In this document: positions 26,301 to 38,675 of the stretch, piece by piece
How positions within the stretch are numbered: position 1 is the first letter of the stretch
Layout: every line of letters starts with the position of its first letter
NCBI RefSeq assembly: GCF_040436345.1
Contig: NC_133220.1
Location: 9,927,664 to 9,991,663, forward strand
Reading direction: 5' to 3'
DNA length: 64,000 nt
Source of the DNA: Pagrus major
Taxonomy: Eukaryota > Chordata > Actinopteri > Spariformes > Sparidae
Position numbers and translations under genes: made by a program
Notes under the pieces: generated by a model
The model's input: the letters and a program-made list of their open reading frames with translations, nothing else
What the model was told of the DNA's origin: nothing
The model's database searches: none

Positions 26301-28352
26301 TTAGACAGCAGCACTTCACTAAAAAGTCTGACAGCTGCCTCCGGCACATACGGGAGATGCTTGATGACAGTCACAGAGGACAAACAAGCTGTACATCAAC
26401 AAAATGCTTTGCAGGATGATATAGCGAAAGGCCAAACAGACATAAAAAGCATGGCGTGCTTACAAAGAAATAAATAGCAAGGACGGAGAAATATAAATAT
26501 CCTCCTTTCACCTCGTTTAAAGTAAGTATTTAACTAGAATCAGCGCCTCCGTGCATCAGTCAAGTTACAGTCTGTGCAGATTCACAGTAAGAAACATGCT
26601 GTCTTCATTTAGAGTAGGAGTACAGAGGACTGACGGAGTTTAATCACATGTTGCAACTGCACGGGTCATTCGTTAGGATGTAATGTTAGCAGTTAACGTT
26701 TTTGCAAACCACAGACACATGCAAGATGGACATCTGCCCCAAACGTGGCATTTCGTGGTCACATTATATGCTTATGTCATATCAGGAGGTGGAGGGGACG
26801 GCAGTGGCGTTATCACATACCAACAAGGCTACCAAACGGCCGACCACAGTCAGGGTCACGCCACTGGTTATTTTAAAGGATACCTAAGGACATTTCCAGC
26901 CATTTTTGTGCTGTCAAAAGCAGAATCTTTTAAAAAGGAGACCCGTGGACATATCCAGTGTTTTTTGTGAACAGTGTTTTTCGCTATTTTTCATGACCGT
27001 GGCACCCAAAACAGTTTTTTTAAGCCTACCATGATGTTTTCCTGACCCTATCCAAGTGGTTTTTGTGCCTAAACCTAACCAGAGCATAAGCACAGCGTTG
27101 TGACAAGAGAGAAATAGAAAAATCTCAACCTAACAAACATAAAGTTGCAACATAGAGAGAGGTTTTGCAGAAACGTTCAGTATCCAACCACATGTGAAAT
27201 ATGGTCAATAATGAATAATGAACGTGAGTGACCCAGGTTATTGCCGCATTTGAAGAGCTATAATGAGAAAGTTATTTTTGATTGAATTTAATTAAAGGCC
27301 TGACACTTTTTCTGTACAATAAACGTGTCAACAAAATGCATCACAGTCATCACACGACATTCAGCAGACAATCTAAATCGCCGCCACAGAATTAATCCCT
27401 CTGATTCAGAGAGAACAGAGGAGGGAGCGTGAAGAGAGACAGCACTGAAAGTTAGTAAGACATTAATGAGGCGAGGTTAGAAGGTTGAGAACAGCGATGG
27501 AACAACACTCCTGCTAATTGTCATGCTTTGGCACTGCGGAAATCGTCTTGCATTTGCAGCTTGATAAGCCCTGCCTAAGTGTCTCTGTGCAGCACGAACT
27601 AACCAGCGCTCCCCTGATGAGCGCGGTGACATGCCGGTGGCCCGGTGGTGCCAACAAAACAGGAGGGCTTGTGATCGAGTGTTTGCCGCCGTGCTTCCCC
27701 TCTCCAACACTGTCGGAGGTTAACTAGCATGACGGTCAAATCATAAGCACCTGCTTGGACTATTAAAGCGGTCGGTCCTGAGCTTTTTTTTGTTTAATGC
27801 AGCCCCAGAGCTCCTTCAGATGAGCTCGTTGACACCAAGAGTGAGATTCCAAATGTGTTCATGTGATTTTAAACTGAATGTTATTTAACACTTGACTAGA
27901 GGCACGGCTCTAAGGATGGCAATGTCAGTCTATTGGTTGTATCGTTAGGCTCTACAGACTTTGTGTTCCACTGACTCTGGCGCAACCATTTAAGATTTGT
28001 GAGTGTAATTTTGCAGACACGAGCATGTTGAATCAGATTGTATAGTAATAACTTGTGGCACCATCATGACAACGTTTAAACGTGTACAATACTTTGGTTC
28101 ATGAATAAATACTTGCCAAACTAATGACATTCATATCAGATCCACTGTTTGAGTTGGAGAGCCTTTACTACTCTGGAAAACTCTGTAAACAGCCAGTAAA
28201 TGGAACTTGAGTTGGGACCATTTTCATCAAACTATACCAACAGTTTGGCGTCTATACAACTTTCTACAAATAATATAAACGTTACATTACTGCCCACCAT
28301 ATACAGTATTTTAAACTTTTCAGATTTATGTTTACCAGCTCTCAAGTAGTCA

Positions 28353-28645
28353 TTACCTCCGCCAAGGAGGCTGTTTTTACCCTCGTCTGTTTGTTTGTTG
28401 GTTTGTCAGCAGGATTGCACAAAAAACTATTGAACAGATTTTGACAAAACTTGGATGGAGGATGGGTTCCAGCCCAGAACAATACCCATCACAACTGGTG
28501 TGGACCTGGAAAAAGGATTTTTTTTCTCGCTTTCTTAAACATTGCAGGTTACGATGTTTTTCAACATTCTTGTCAATTTCTTAAGGAACTGTACATGGCT
28601 CTACGTGAGAAAAACTGGCAGATCTAGGTGGCCGGTATCTACGAG
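28353..28645 (+). repeat. Dispersed repeat, copy 2 (CTCCGCCAAGGAGG family)
   Basis: It begins ACCTCCGCCAAGGAGG and contains GTTTGTCAGCAGGATTGCAC, AAACTTGGATGGAGGATG and GTGGCCGGTATCTACGAG. It is colinear with and diverged from the copy at 2879-3200, on the same strand about 25 kb away. Confidence 0.6.
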
Positions 28646-28736
28646 TGAGTACGATTTCATGCGAATAAAGGAGACTGTTGGGACTCAATCCATCAGAATC
28701 CATCATTCTGCTTTTTATTGTTGTCAAGGTCGCGTC

Positions 28737-28778
28737 GTCATTGTGTGGAAAATCCGCGCTTTATCGCCACACAATGAC
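28737..28778. repeat. Perfect 12-bp inverted repeat with 18-base loop
   Basis: GTCATTGTGTGG (28737-28748) and CCACACAATGAC (28767-28778) are exact complements, about 90 bases after the dispersed repeat ending near 28645. Confidence 0.8.
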
Positions 28779-29712
28779 AACGGGACATTGTATTCGCTGT
28801 GATGGATAACCTAAATGAAAGTTAGTGCTGGGTGTTTTTCATAATGCAGTGAAATAAACTGAAAACTGTCAAGGCCTGGAAGGTATTAAAAACACATTGT
28901 GCAATCGTGTACACTACAGTGAGCTTTAGAAAATGGTCAGCAGAAACACAGAGTATATAGATATTTACAGCTAATGGGCTGAAACATGACAAAAAACACA
29001 TTAGTATTGCCCTTTAGGTTCTTCTATATAGGAGCACATCAGAGCTGTGCTGGTTCAATGAATAAAGCAGCAGGAGAGCAGCTGACGCAAACGTTCTGCT
29101 TCCATTTAATATAGTGTCAAGTAGAGATTTGCCAAGTTTCATTTTTATCATATTCTGTGTTCACAACATGTTATACTACTAATGAGGCACATGAGAATTC
29201 ACAACCACCTACAGTACAGTTTATTGTGTGTACAGTAATCATTTTATCATTTGTTCATTCAGCCTTTATGGAAACAGTTGGCACCGATGAGATTAAGACT
29301 GTTTTTTTCCAAGGGACGCCTGGCCTAGAAAGCAACATCAAGACAGTTGTACACAACTTACAGGAACATGCATACCAGGCAACGGCGCAATTAAAATGAC
29401 AAAGAAGCGCAAACGTAGCTACGTAAGCACCAAACAGTCAATAATCCGGTAGCGGAGCAGCAGGATCAGGTCTTAGAAAAACACATCATAGCTGATGTCT
29501 TCATAAATCTGCATAAAAAAAACTCATAATCACTTTAAAATCACTAAGAAAGAGCTCATTGAGCCTTAAATGACTCTGTTATGAGTTCTGTGCCAGAGGA
29601 GTAGTGTATGTGATGGCTCTCCTGCTCCATTCAGCTGATTGTCAGAAACATCTCTCAGGCGAGAACAGATGTCTCTAGTTATTTGACCAGGCTCTCTGAG
29701 CCGCTGTATTCC

Positions 29713-29764
29713 CACTCTCACTCTCACTCTCACTCTCAATCCCCCCCCCCGTTTTTTTTTTTTT
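29713..29764. repeat. CTCTCA hexamer array, then C10 and T13 runs
   Basis: About four CTCTCA units, a run of ten C, one G and then thirteen T. It forms a 50-base pyrimidine-rich strand. Confidence 0.85.
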
Positions 29765-32088
29765 CCAGGCAGCCGACTGCAAATCTCTTTCCTGTGACAA
29801 AGCATCGCCTGTCAAGAGGATGATTCCATTGAGAGGCACTTCCTGATATGAGAGGTGCATTAATGTGATTAACCCACACTCACTATTGCTGTTTGATACA
29901 GGGGCTTAGGGGCTCATGTCACTCTATATTCTTCTCTATTGGCATGATCGGCAGGTAATGGAAAATATGTTGCTGTGTGAGCAGAGGCAGATAACTCAAA
30001 ATGTAATCTAGGGTAAATTGTTATCGATAGCAGCATCCGCTGCCTGATTATGCAAATTTCACTTGAAAACGCAAAGATAATGAAGAACAAACTCATCCTC
30101 TGGAACCTCAGAAACAGATTTATGCCGTTCTGCAAAGTTAATACGTTCTCATTATCACAGCAACAATTATCAAGTATTAAAAGCATAAAGATCAAACAAC
30201 TATCTTCCAATCATAATGCTGTTATTCCCACACCAACTGTGTTTTATTGAATTTAAATGAATAACCATTTAGTTTAAACACACCTGCAGTCTGGTTTAAT
30301 TTAATGACTTTATTAAATATCATAAAGCTGATTCAAACTCTCTGACTGAGACGCAAAGAGCTGCAGAGGCAGAGTGCATCAATTCTTCAGCGGGGCTTCA
30401 TGTATGCATGTGTTTCTTAGGTTTGCACAGCTAATATTAATCATCCACATGATAGAAGGGGGCTTTTCGCACTCGCTGCACTGAGAAATTATTCATTTGA
30501 TGTCAGAGTCATCATCCATTCAGCTGCATATAAATGGCCACAGGTTGTACGCATGTTTTGATCGCACCGTGATTGAAGCTGCAAACATATAGGAGGCGCA
30601 GCAGAAAAACAACTGAGCGGCGGAAATTCTGGGACGCCATTCATGGAGCTTTTTCATCAGGCATCTCTTCCCCGATCCTTAGCTGGAGGTACTGGCAGAA
30701 ATAGATTCCCGTAGCGAGCGCGTTGCTTTTAATAGAGGCATCTCCCGGCTTAATCAAAGATACCAGGAGAATGGGCACGTACGACTCACGGTGCATGAGG
30801 AAAATCTTGGCGCAGGCTTAGTGTGAACTTCCTCATTTCAAAGCATTAAACATACATACCCCGTGTGAGGATGTATGCATGTGAGAGACGGCTCTTTCTT
30901 CACTGTCCCCAGAGAACATGTGATGCACCAGAAGCGGCAATAGAAAAGTAAGTGAAGTGCTGTGTGACTGTGCGACTCTTTCAGCTTACACTCTCCTCGA
31001 TCAATGGCTCAGATAGATAATAGCCTCCATGGAGACTTGCATCTTTCTCTCTATCCTCGCCTCAAATCCCCATTTCTGCTTTGGCGTCTCTGCACGCCCT
31101 CTCCCCATCTCTTCCCTCCTAGCTCCACCCCAGCTGTCAAGCATGCAGCACAGGAAGCCCACCAGCTCCAGAGGGCAAGGCACGGCAGAGCACACGAGAG
31201 GGTCTTGGGAAGAGCACGGGGGAAACATCTGGTAGACCCAGAGAGAGGCCGCCCGTCGCTGCCGGCCGCCGTCGTGTCATCGCAGCTTTTCCCGGGCTGC
31301 CTGCTCACAGCTGATCCTCTAGGCCCACTGCCTCCATCAGAGTGGAGAAAATCCACTGGCTAACTCAATTATGCAAGAGGTGTGAATTAAACATGAGGCT
31401 ACCACACAGGAATGTATACACACACATGCACAATACATAAGCATACAATATCACAACCCCATCTGTACGCTGATGCCAGAGGGGCTTGGCGGGGGCCCCT
31501 TTGTGCACACAGAACACCGAGGAGCTCATAGTAACCTTGAGAAGGGAGCATGGACACGTAGCTCAGACTGGTGTGAGTGACGCTGACGAAATAGGTGCTG
31601 AGGAATTTTGCCATCCTTGCCACCTATTACTCCCTGCGAGATTTAAAGAGCAAAAACAGCCTCGTGTGGGAGTTAAGCCTGGAGCCAGAGGCAGAGCTGA
31701 TTCCTTCCCCGTTCCCTCTCCCTCTGCATCTTTGTGTGTCTCCCTCTCTCTCCCTTCCCTCACTCTCTGCCCTTTATTAATCATCCTTGGTTAGTGGGGC
31801 AGAGAGCGTGGTGTTAGGAGCTCTTGGGATTGTAGAGCCATGAAACACACACACACACACAAACACCTTTATGTGTTTGTGCATGCGTGCACACTAATAG
31901 GCACCGGGGCTCATAAATCTAGGCAAACATTCTCCCGTTCATCTCTTGTTTGCCCGTGAAAAGATATAAAAATCAATCAAATATTAATAAAAATGAGTGG
32001 AAACTCCTCGCAACTGACACACAGCATAAGTACGCATGTGCACGCCTGCAGCTGATCTTCAGGGATCCTGGCCTGAGGGTCCTGGGAC

Positions 32089-32089
<1 letters not shown>

Positions 32090-32119
<30 letters not shown>
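32090..32119. repeat. CTG trinucleotide repeat, 10 units
   Basis: Ten perfect CTG units in probable magi3 intron 1. The minus-strand frame through it reads poly-Q or poly-A but belongs to no gene I recognise. Confidence 0.95.
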
Positions 32120-32872
32120 ATGTAACCTTTTGAACAGCATACAATGTGCAAAATGAGGCCAATCTCCCTCGCCAATAACCACACAACCTTTCACCTGAGA
32201 ACCAGCAGCATCGCCAGCTATTAGTCCTCATTATCAGAGTGTTTGGATGTTGCAGCCAGCATCCTTTTTTTTCCTTTTTTTTTGTTTCTGGAGAGCCGGA
32301 TGTAGAATGATGAGACAACGAGATACAAACCCGGCTCACCACTCCATGCTTCTGTGCGAGCCAATGGCAGCAGGGTAGCGGGAATAATGGAGGATGTAAT
32401 AAGGCCTTATTTCTATGCATGTAAGTGCACTTAGCCTAGAAGGCTCCGACTGGGCTACATGCCATTACTACCATTATCACTAGTGGATCTTCCTGACAAA
32501 GTGGTGAGAGAATTGGCCAATTAGATGTTATGGGACAGCAGGAGGTTTACAGTACATGTCCTGGGAGCCCTTTGGGAAGAAGTGTGTGTACTCACTTTAT
32601 TCACCTTTTCACTCTGTTTCTGAAAGGTTTAGTCAACTTTAGGTCACATGTACACATCCATATGCCACAGGGAGACTTATAAACCTATTCCAAGTTATAT
32701 ATGATGTAATCTGTGAGAATAAATCTGAACATTAATGTTATTTGAGGATGAATTAGAGCATGTTTGACTTGAGATGAGGGCACCAATGTTTCTGTTGGAT
32801 GTGTACAAGCATGAGGGTTCATCTTACAAACAGCTCAGGTGAGAAAGGGAAAGTAAAGCGGGGAGGACGCAC

Positions 32873-33179
32873 CTGGTTTGACCGTCTTCAAGCGAATCGG
32901 TTCCCGAAAGTGGCGGATGACAGCCAGGGTGTCGCGGTTTGTAAGTCCACTGACCGGCGTCCCGTTCACCTCCAGCAACACGTCCCCGTAGTAGGGCAGC
33001 TTCCCGACGTGACACACCAGCACGTCCAGCTTCATCTGGCCCAGGTAGGGGAACTGTCCCAGCTCTGCTCCTCCCAGGACCTCCACCACGGAGCCAAAGT
33101 CCCCCAGGTTCCCCCATGACACCGCGCACTCCACCACTTTGCTGGACCAGTGTTTCTTCTTCTTCAGCGTTCTGGACAT
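32873..33179 (-). CDS. magi3: MAGI3 first coding exon (N-terminal PDZ domain)
   Basis: MAGI proteins are inverted membrane-associated guanylate kinases that scaffold receptors and PTEN at tight junctions (family knowledge). This exon encodes residues 1-102 plus one base. It starts [11 protein letters not shown], followed by a divergent PDZ domain with FPYLG as the carboxylate-binding loop and [20 protein letters not shown] and [18 protein letters not shown] at its end. These favour MAGI3 over MAGI1 and MAGI2, which differ at these positions. The ATG at 33179 has A at -3. The donor is GTGCGT at 32872. No later exon (guanylate-kinase-like, WW or further PDZ domains) is visible in the window, so the rest lies beyond position 1 on this strand. 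Confidence 0.9.
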
Positions 33180-33900
33180 GGTTACTCCCTTTTTTTCCCA
33201 ACAACTATACTCGAGATCGGACTGGTTGCAGTGGCCTCGGCTCGCTGTTGTTAAACGAAAGCGAAGTGACGCGGCCTAATAAACCCTCCTGAGTTCTTCT
33301 CCCGACCTGCTGAGGATTTCATCTTCCTGACATTAAGGAGGCTGGTTCTCACCCCGTGGATGTGCCGCTGAGCACTGTCATCCCACGGGCTTGTGCTCCG
33401 GTGTGCGCACCGCCGCCTGGGCTGCAATAATTCCAAGCGCTCCTTGTGCGTAAAAGCAGGCGAGTTGATAGCGGCGAGATGGTTAAAAAGGAGACAATTC
33501 GGGTTTGACGCTCTCCATCGCTACTCTGGAAACATATCCGCGCTTTTGCCTCCTCTGGACGAGCCTCCCGACGCCAAAACAGAATGTAAACAGAGGATTT
33601 TTTTACTCACTCGGCGGCGGATTGTGGAGCGTCTGTCGCTGAAATGTAGTGCGTCAACGAGAAATCCCTCATACCTGTGGGCAGGCTGGAAATAACAGAC
33701 GGGCGGCAGCGATCACCGGTAGGCGGTTGAAGCAGTTGAGATCCAGCCCACGGTGACTGAGCTGAGAGACATCTGCGAGCGTTCGTCTGCCACAGGTTTG
33801 AACACACCTGGCACCGCCAACAGAGATGTTGCCAAGCTCCGAAACGCCCCTTTTTTACGCTCAGCGGCGGCGGCGCTTTTCCAGACGCTCATGCTGGCTC
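33180..33900 (-). promoter_or_regulatory. magi3: magi3 CpG-rich start region
   Basis: The roughly 700 bases upstream of the magi3 ATG are GC- and CpG-rich compared with the AT-rich flanks. They include a TGACGCGG stretch near 33267 and CpG clusters near 33400-33420, 33590-33620 and 33860-33890. No TATA or CCAAT element is obvious. I infer the magi3 leader and promoter here; the exact start site cannot be placed. Confidence 0.5.
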
Positions 33901-34711
33901 CATCCTCCGGTGTGCTGCGGTACTAAACGACAAAAAAGAAGAAAAAACACACTGTATGAGTCCAGTAACGCTCATTGTAACTTATTGTCATATAGCCCCT
34001 GTCTTGAATGTATGTTTACCTGCATTTATTGTAACATTTAGGAGCGCCTTCTCGGATGTTTGGCACAGTGAGTGTGACACACAGGACTGACTACAAACAC
34101 GCGGAGCATGTAATCCTAATATGAAGCGTGCAAAACAAATTACACCTAATTAAGACGCTTAATTTGTACAGAGCGAGGTGAGAAGTCTCCGGGAGGACGT
34201 TCCGTTTGATCTAATAAGCGTCTCCACAGCGCCACCCACTGACACAACCAGAGAATCCACCCCTGTGCTCCAGCTCTCCCTCAGGTCTTTCACATACCTG
34301 CACGAAAACAACCCTCGACTGCCTCCAGCTGCATTTATCCACGCATGACCTATGAATTGACTTAATCATTATCATCACAGCTTTGTTTTCCTCTTGCGCA
34401 CACAGAACAACGCTCGCAGTCACCTTGTACTGTGTTAATGCATAAATTACCATCTTTAAAGTAGATTCAGTGCTGGAAATCTGACCTTTGACTCGAGGGG
34501 GAAACTACACTCCCACCTGGACCCACAGCCTGCACACCACATGGCCTGGGAGCATGAGCTCATGCGTTATGTGTGCTTGTACCAACTAGTTCACAAAGTT
34601 GGGAGGGTTACTTTAAAAAATGTTTTCTGGTACGGTTACTTATTACCTGGTCAGTAAAAGTAATGTAACTTGACTACTTACTCCACTTCTTTTGGATTAC
34701 CTCAAAACCAA

Positions 34712-35095
34712 ACACATGCAAATAAAGAGGAGAGAACTCCTACTCCCAGACCCTCTGGCTCTCTGTCCCTCAGCGAATCCACTTCAGACTTCTCCTCATC
34801 ACCTACAAAGCTATCCACAACCTGGCTGCCCCCCTACTCCTCCACCTGAGGCACACTCCCACCAGCACCCTCCGGTCAGCTGACGCCAAGGGCCTTCTCT
34901 CCCGCTGCTCCCACCCCCTGGAGCTCACTCCCCAAGAACATCAGAGACTCCTGCTCGCTGACCACATTCAAGAAATCCCTCAGAACACACCTCTTTAAAA
35001 CGGCCTACAACTTTTAACCCCCCGTTTTGATATGTATGAGAATATTTTGAAAAGTGCTGTATAAGTTAAATGTATTATTATTATTAGTAGTAGTA
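34712..35095 (+). mobile_element. 3' end of an L2-type (CR1/L2 superfamily) LINE
   Basis: An open frame from 34753 to the TAA at 34998 reads LWLSVPQRIHFRLLLITYKA followed by IHNLAAPLLLHLRHTPTSTL. This is the conserved C-terminal region after the reverse transcriptase in fish L2/Maui-type LINEs. A tail with AAAGTGCTGTATAAGTTAAA and a short TTA/TAG microsatellite follows, as usual for these elements. Only the 3' end is present (5' truncation), so it is a dead copy. Confidence 0.75.
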
Positions 35096-36232
35096 GTGTT
35101 GTCACGATACTGGAATTTCTGACTTTGATACAATACCTTGAAAAATATCGATATTTGGGCATTGAGGGCATCAAATTTTACATTTTTATGAAACGATTAG
35201 ATACAACAAGGCATGTGTGCTGTGAGTCAAGCAGCTTCTAACAGCATTTAAGTTGATGTACTTCTAACTATAGTCAGAGGAGAGGGAGGAGGTGGGCCTG
35301 TGTGTGCACTGCAGCGCTGCATGTGTCACCTTATTGTTGGAGTGTAAGAAATCACGGCTAGCACCAGCAGTGGTGGAAGGAGTGAAGAAAATCTGTTCTC
35401 AAGTACAAGTATAGTTATATCAGTGAAATATTACGCAATTACAAGTAAAACTGCTGGTATTAAAATGATGTATATAATCAAAGAGGTTTCTGTTTCTCTT
35501 TCAGTGCACCTGTTGCACAGTTTCATGTTTTTTTTGTCCTTATGTTGAGTAACTAGGTAGATTCCAACACGTAATGATTGATTTTTTTATTTTCGTGTCA
35601 TGCACATGGAGCGCCCAGCCCTCATGGGTTTGCAAGACAACTGAAAACACAGTTGCAATGCATTCATTACATTTCATTTCATCATGACGTTACAAGTCAT
35701 TCTGCAGCTCGGTCTTAAACAAAATAATCTGCCTTCTCTTCAAAACACAACAAGGAAAATCTGCTACAAAAAAAGAGGCACCTTTCCTAAAGCACAGCTC
35801 AAGTGTTTCATAATCAGCCAACCAAAAGAAATCAGCACAAATGGAGGACATTTTAGTGAAGAGTATGTCCCTTAGCTCACACAACAAACAAAGTCTGTCC
35901 TCCTCTCTGGGGTGCCACTAAACCTGCCGGTCTCCAAGGCTGAAGGTAATGTTCCTGAACGCAACTGTGCACATAGGGATCTTTGCCTTTTATTGAAATT
36001 ACACTTCTCATAAGTAATGCAAACTTAAATATGAGTAAAATGACCTGCTAGAAAAAAATACTCAAGTACAAGTAGCCGCGAAAAGGTCTCAATTACAGTA
36101 ATCTGAGTAGCTGCAATTAGTTACTTCCACCCCTGAGTACAAGCATATAGATGCTGTGGAAATGAGTGCTGAAACTGTCTCAAGTCTTCAGAATAGACAC
36201 ACATCTGTAATCCTGATGTTTTGACAACACTA
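35093..36232. mobile_element. MITE-like element interrupted by a second repeat
   Basis: The left end reads TAGTGTTGTCACGATACTGG and the right end reads TTTTGACAACACTA. The outer 11 bases (TAGTGTTGTCA) are inverted repeats. The 5' interior (GATACTGGAATTTCTGACTT) is shared with the padi2 intron 7 element at 63081. Inside it, about 35367-36137 is a different repeat carrying TACTCAAGTACAAGTA motifs and GTGGAAG ends, which splits the outer element. No transposase is visible. Confidence 0.55.
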
Positions 36233-36536
36233 TGGGACATAACAGCTCTGTCGTCTTTAAATGCTGGTTTCATGACAAATGTTTCAAAATACAAGACGAT
36301 GCAAAGCTGAAGTGGTGTTTAAGTGCAGCTGTGGAGTTAATTAAACTTTGTGAATGTCACTTCATCCCTGGAGATCTGTCGTCGTGTTTCACAGCGTGTT
36401 ATAAACGATGAACAGTTTGCTTTTGCCAAAACCTCTCCAAATCCGCCGTGATGGATTTTTTGACAATTTGGGGCGGCGTTGACTCACAGGACGGTCGTAT
36501 GTCAGCGAGTTAATTAACGTTCTAACTGGAAGCGTG

Positions 36537-36555
36537 GAAAGGAAGGAAGGAAGGA
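36537..36555. repeat. GGAA tetranucleotide repeat
   Basis: Four to five GGAA units. Clustered GGAA can bind ETS factors, but at this length it is most simply a microsatellite. Confidence 0.8.
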
Positions 36556-38021
36556 ACACACCTTCTGTAGTATTTGTGAAGCAGCAGTGGTTTCTGTTCT
36601 CCGGGTGTGATGCATTAGAAGCCTGCGTTTTAAATACAGAGTTGCCACCCCGAACGTTGTGCTGAATAATTCATCGCCTTGTAGGGGATGATTAACAATG
36701 CTATCATGTCTTTGATGGGGAGAGAGGATCCAAACGAAATGCAGACTTTAAAAGCCGGAGTGCTCTCACATTCAGCTTGTAGCCAGTGTTTTCCTGTGTG
36801 GATTTATGTGGGAGGGACTTTAAAAAATGAGGTCTTTTTCTTAACGTCAAGAATGAGGATGGACTAGCAGTTCTCTTTTTAAAGGCCCATATTAGCTGGC
36901 TTTGCGTTGGCTTGACATGACTAAATCCAGATTATGGATGGCTTGGCCTTTTAAAATTGTTCCATGGTGTGCCCAGAAATCATGTTGTGGTTGAGACCCC
37001 TGTGCTTGGAATTACATGTAACCTTAAAGCAAATCCTTGAAGAACATTTTCTCTCATTTTTCTTTAAGCCCTCTGTCAGGAAAAGGAAAGACAGACACTG
37101 TCGCAGAAAGCAGAAACAATTTCTTGATGAACTGTTTTGGGCATTTTAAAAGCAACATGAGCTTGTTTTAGCTTAAAAATGTGAGCACTTCCTGCATTTC
37201 TCTGTTATTTATCCTTGTAAATTCAATATCTTTAGGTGTCAGACAAACAAAACACTTTAAATACGTCACCTTGGGGAAGAAAACAGTCAACATTTTAATA
37301 ATTTATAAAAAAAGGATCCTATTTCTACCTAATAGAAGTGTTGAGGCAGACATTCATGATCCAAACAGAATTATCAGAATTCATGTTTAATGTTTGAGTA
37401 ATGGCTACGTAACAAAAAGGCTCTTTAGACATGCTTTACAGAATGTACAGGCAAACAAGGTTTCAAAAATACTATTAAAAACAAAATGCAAAACTTCAAC
37501 AATACAAAAAAAGCAGCATTGGATATTGCCAGAGCAGTTACTGCTAAACTTTGGTATAAAGTCAGAAAGGACGTTCAGAGAATAAAACACCACAAATGCA
37601 CATTATGTTACGCTGTGTTGGCAAAAAAAATATTGAACAGAGAATCGATGCGTATCCCCCCTGACATGTGGCTCTGTTTCAATGACTTGTCACTGCAATT
37701 TTTCATTTAAAAAAAAAGAAAAGGGGCATGAAATTGACCTTGGCCAACAGAAAAAATCTGCTTCCACTGAAGCATGGCGTGTGTCAAAATACAGAGGAAA
37801 ATTCCAACTGGCTTGAAAAAATAATACCAGTTAGTCTCCAACTTTCTTGGAAATGCCAAATTCGCAGGGAAGGGCTCGGAATGTGCTGATCTGGCAACTG
37901 AAGGCAAGCATGAATAACAGAATATGAAAACAAGTGAGAACTAAAAAAGAGTGACCGACATGGAAATCACATCTGCAAGTACCGCTGAGAAGGAGGTGTA
38001 CCGGTATCATTTGCTGCTTAA

Positions 38022-38419
38022 GGGCCCGGGTCAGACAGTGTAATTTTTGTAGTGAGAGGCATTTTTTCCCCCCATTTGTTTTCTATAGGCAGTCAGCATT
38101 TTAGATGCCTAGAGCATCTTACGTCTGAGAAAGTTGAGTCGAGAAAACTTCAATTCAGAGCAGAAAAGCGCCTGACGTCATTTTGAAAACTCATCCTAAA
38201 GAGCCTTAAACTGAACATACTCCAGGAAAAGCTCCTGGATCTCGATTAGAGCTAACTAACTACATGCTAGGAAGTCGAGCACTTCAAAAGATACAGATCT
38301 GCGGGTTTACTGCACAGCAAAATCACAGTTCAATCACAGGTAATTTGGTGGTTGCCTAGCAAACATTGTAGGCTTCAACAAAAAAGGCAGATTACAAAAC
38401 ACACTGTCTGATCGGGCCC
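38022..38419. mobile_element. MITE-like element with about 25-bp terminal inverted repeats
   Basis: The left end GGGCCCGGGTCAGACAGTGT and the complement of the right end, GGGCCCGATCAGACAGTGTG, match at nearly every base, allowing for one skipped G. The element is 398 bp and has no coding capacity. I cannot name its superfamily, and no clear target-site duplication is visible. Confidence 0.65.
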
Positions 38420-38675
38420 AGATCATAACTGTAGTCAATTAACTATTGATAAGAAGTAACAATAATTTATACATCGAAAATACAGAAAATATAGCATCAT
38501 ACATTTTCACTGTCAGCATTATTGATTTGTAGTGTCTGAACTCAGTACCCTTGAACACTCCTTTCTTGTTCAAAAATAAATGATGCAGTACTGATCATCA
38601 ACGTAACGGAAATGACAATAACAAAAATAATTTAAATATGCTGTCAGACATATTCGGGAAGAAAGATTATGACAT

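Larger units (their letters stand above)
1..32872 (-). other. magi3: Probable magi3 intron 1; no exon recognised
   Basis: This stretch runs from the magi3 exon 1 donor to the window edge. Open frames on both strands are short (mostly 60-147 codons), often run through microsatellites and match no protein family I recognise. No guanylate-kinase-like, WW or PDZ sequence appears. The first introns of MAGI genes are very long in other vertebrates, so an uninterrupted intron is the simplest reading. Contents listed separately are simple repeats, dispersed repeats and hairpins. Several unique blocks look like candidate conserved non-coding elements. Confidence 0.65.

Noticed and set aside
31977..32420. 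147-codon minus-strand frame with a poly-alanine stretch
   Set aside because: The alanines come from the CTG repeat read in another frame, and there is no supporting domain or splice signal.
32873..33179. MAGI1 or MAGI2 first exon
   Set aside because: [11 protein letters not shown] and [20 protein letters not shown] match MAGI3; MAGI1 and MAGI2 differ clearly at these positions.
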